A DNA stretch of 36,666 bases from assembly GCA_029864405.1 (NCBI GenBank), contig JAOTTP010000026.1, forward strand, positions 1 to 36,666, in the 5' to 3' direction. Shown in pieces: positions 35,908-36,666 of the stretch. The position numbers and the translations under genes were made by a program. This stretch comes from Nitrospirota bacterium (GTDB lineage: Bacteria > Nitrospirota > Nitrospiria > Nitrospirales > UBA8639). Positions within the stretch are counted from its first letter, which is position 1. The number at the start of each line of letters is the position of its first letter. The notes under the pieces are model-generated. The model saw nothing but the letters and a program-made list of their open reading frames with translations. It was not told the origin of the DNA and did no database searches.

Positions 35908-36666
35908 TTATCCTATCGCAACTTTTGATTCAGGAAAACGATAGCGCATGCGAACGGGCGGAGTGAGGGAGACAAGCCCGACCAGGAGAGGCCCAAATCT
36001 TCCGAGGAGCATACTGCTCAGAATGATGACTTTTCCAAAGTCCGTTAAGGTTGCCGAGAAACTGAGTACACCTCCGTCGCCGACGGAAAAACCAACCGTT
36101 CCCAATGCCGAGGCCACTTCAAACATGAGCGCTAAAAAAGGTTTATTTTCTAGGTAGGCGAGAAGAAACGTGAACGTGGTAAGGGTGCCAATGGCCAGAA
36201 ACATGATGGCCAGGGCCCGTAAGACCAGGTGGGGAGGCATCCGCCGATAACGAAACTCCACATCCAGGCGTTTTCGAAACACGGCCCAGACTGACAGGCA
36301 CACAATGCCGAACGTGGTGGTTTTGATTCCCCCGGCCGTTCCTCCGGGTGACCCGCCGATGATCATGAGCAAGATCAGCATATATAAGGTGCTGGGGCGG
36401 AGAAGGCTCAGGTCCAGCGTATTAAACCCTGCGGACCGGGCGGATACCGAATGAAACGCGGCCACCATGGCTCCCTCCGCGGGAGCTTGCGAACCAAGGG
36501 TGGCAGGATTATTCCATTCCATCAGGTAAAATCCAATGGATCCGATCGCCCATAAACCTACGGACACGAGTAAGGCCAATGTCGTGTGGGTTTGAATCCG
36601 ATATCGCTCCCTCCGGTAATAGCCAAGCAGATCGCGGAAGACAATAAACCCGATGCCGCCAAGAAA
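35908..36666 (-). CDS. TrkH/KtrB-family potassium transporter, C-terminal part (5' end outside window)
   Basis: The C-terminal 250 or so residues of a K+ uptake protein; the frame is open to the window edge, where FLGGIGFIVFRDLLGYYRRER is read. That GGIGF segment is one of the family signatures. The next repeats show SARSAGFNTLDLS (K+ selectivity filter loop, Gly before Phe), MIIGGSPGGTAGGIKTTTF, and SALGTVGFSVGDGG (fourth filter loop). LLGRFGPLLVGL near the end is the conserved final helix Arg/Gly. Together these indicate the Ktr/Trk fold of four M1-P-M2 repeats. It works with a cytoplasmic Rossmann-type regulator (KtrA/TrkA), likely encoded next to it outside the window. It ends 120 bases before the TolC start. 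Confidence 0.92.
   Translation of the reverse strand, partial: FLGGIGFIVFRDLLGYYRRERYRIQTHTTLALLVSVGLWAIGSIGFYLMEWNNPATLGSQAPAEGAMVAAFHSVSARSAGFNTLDLSLLRPSTLYMLILLMIIGGSPGGTAGGIKTTTFGIVCLSVWAVFRKRLDVEFRYRRMPPHLVLRALAIMFLAIGTLTTFTFLLAYLENKPFLALMFEVASALGTVGFSVGDGGVLSFSATLTDFGKVIILSSMLLGRFGPLLVGLVSLTPPVRMRYRFPESKVAIG

Noticed and set aside
1..36666. tRNA, rRNA, CRISPR array, prophage or insertion sequence
   Set aside because: No cloverleaf, rRNA-like stretch, regular spacer repeats, phage genes or transposase frames were seen on either strand.

Overview
This 36.7-kb window looks like chromosomal DNA of a Gram-negative bacterium. It carries a TolC-type outer membrane protein, a periplasmic adaptor and two periplasmic HtrA proteases. 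The mix of a TreY/TreZ trehalose route with glycogen genes, DUF2934 and YtxH-type small proteins, paired Do-like proteases and a heavy-metal RND pump fits Nitrospirota (Nitrospira-like). That assignment is inferred from gene content and has not been tested by a search.

Region 1 (1-16.7 kb) holds the 3' end of a PAP2 phosphatase gene and a zinc-type CDF exporter gene, followed by a large alpha-glucan cluster. A leftward unit runs lapA-like, glgC, treY, an 85-aa membrane protein and a YtxH protein. It diverges from glgB across 54 bp. treZ (leftward) and glgX (rightward) diverge across about 200 bp, and malQ follows after two more small stress-type genes (YtxH and DUF2934). GlgC makes ADP-glucose, GlgB adds branches, GlgX (in the TreX role) debranches, TreY and TreZ turn the linear ends into trehalose, and MalQ recycles short maltodextrins. 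Glycogen synthase, glycogen phosphorylase and TreS are not in this window.

Region 2 (16.9-20.9 kb) is a rightward run of four genes: a MscS-like channel, a soluble MgtE-like protein with the N and CBS domains but no membrane part, a full MgtE magnesium transporter, and a CBS-pair protein with an unrecognised N-terminal half.

Region 3 (21.3-30.0 kb) starts and ends with two HtrA/Do-family proteases. Between them are a decayed stretch with a 5'-truncated pseudogene and a compact 651-bp group II intron that has lost nearly all of its maturase gene, two overlapping small membrane-anchored protein genes, a cupredoxin gene, a small membrane protein gene and a CHASE3-like histidine kinase gene. The kinase diverges from the second protease.

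Region 4 (30.0-36.7 kb) is a leftward, translationally coupled TolC / adaptor / CzcA-CusA RND efflux operon closed by a strong Rho-independent terminator. Upstream of it is the 3' part of a TrkH/KtrB potassium transporter gene that runs off the window. I saw no tRNA, rRNA, CRISPR array or insertion sequence.
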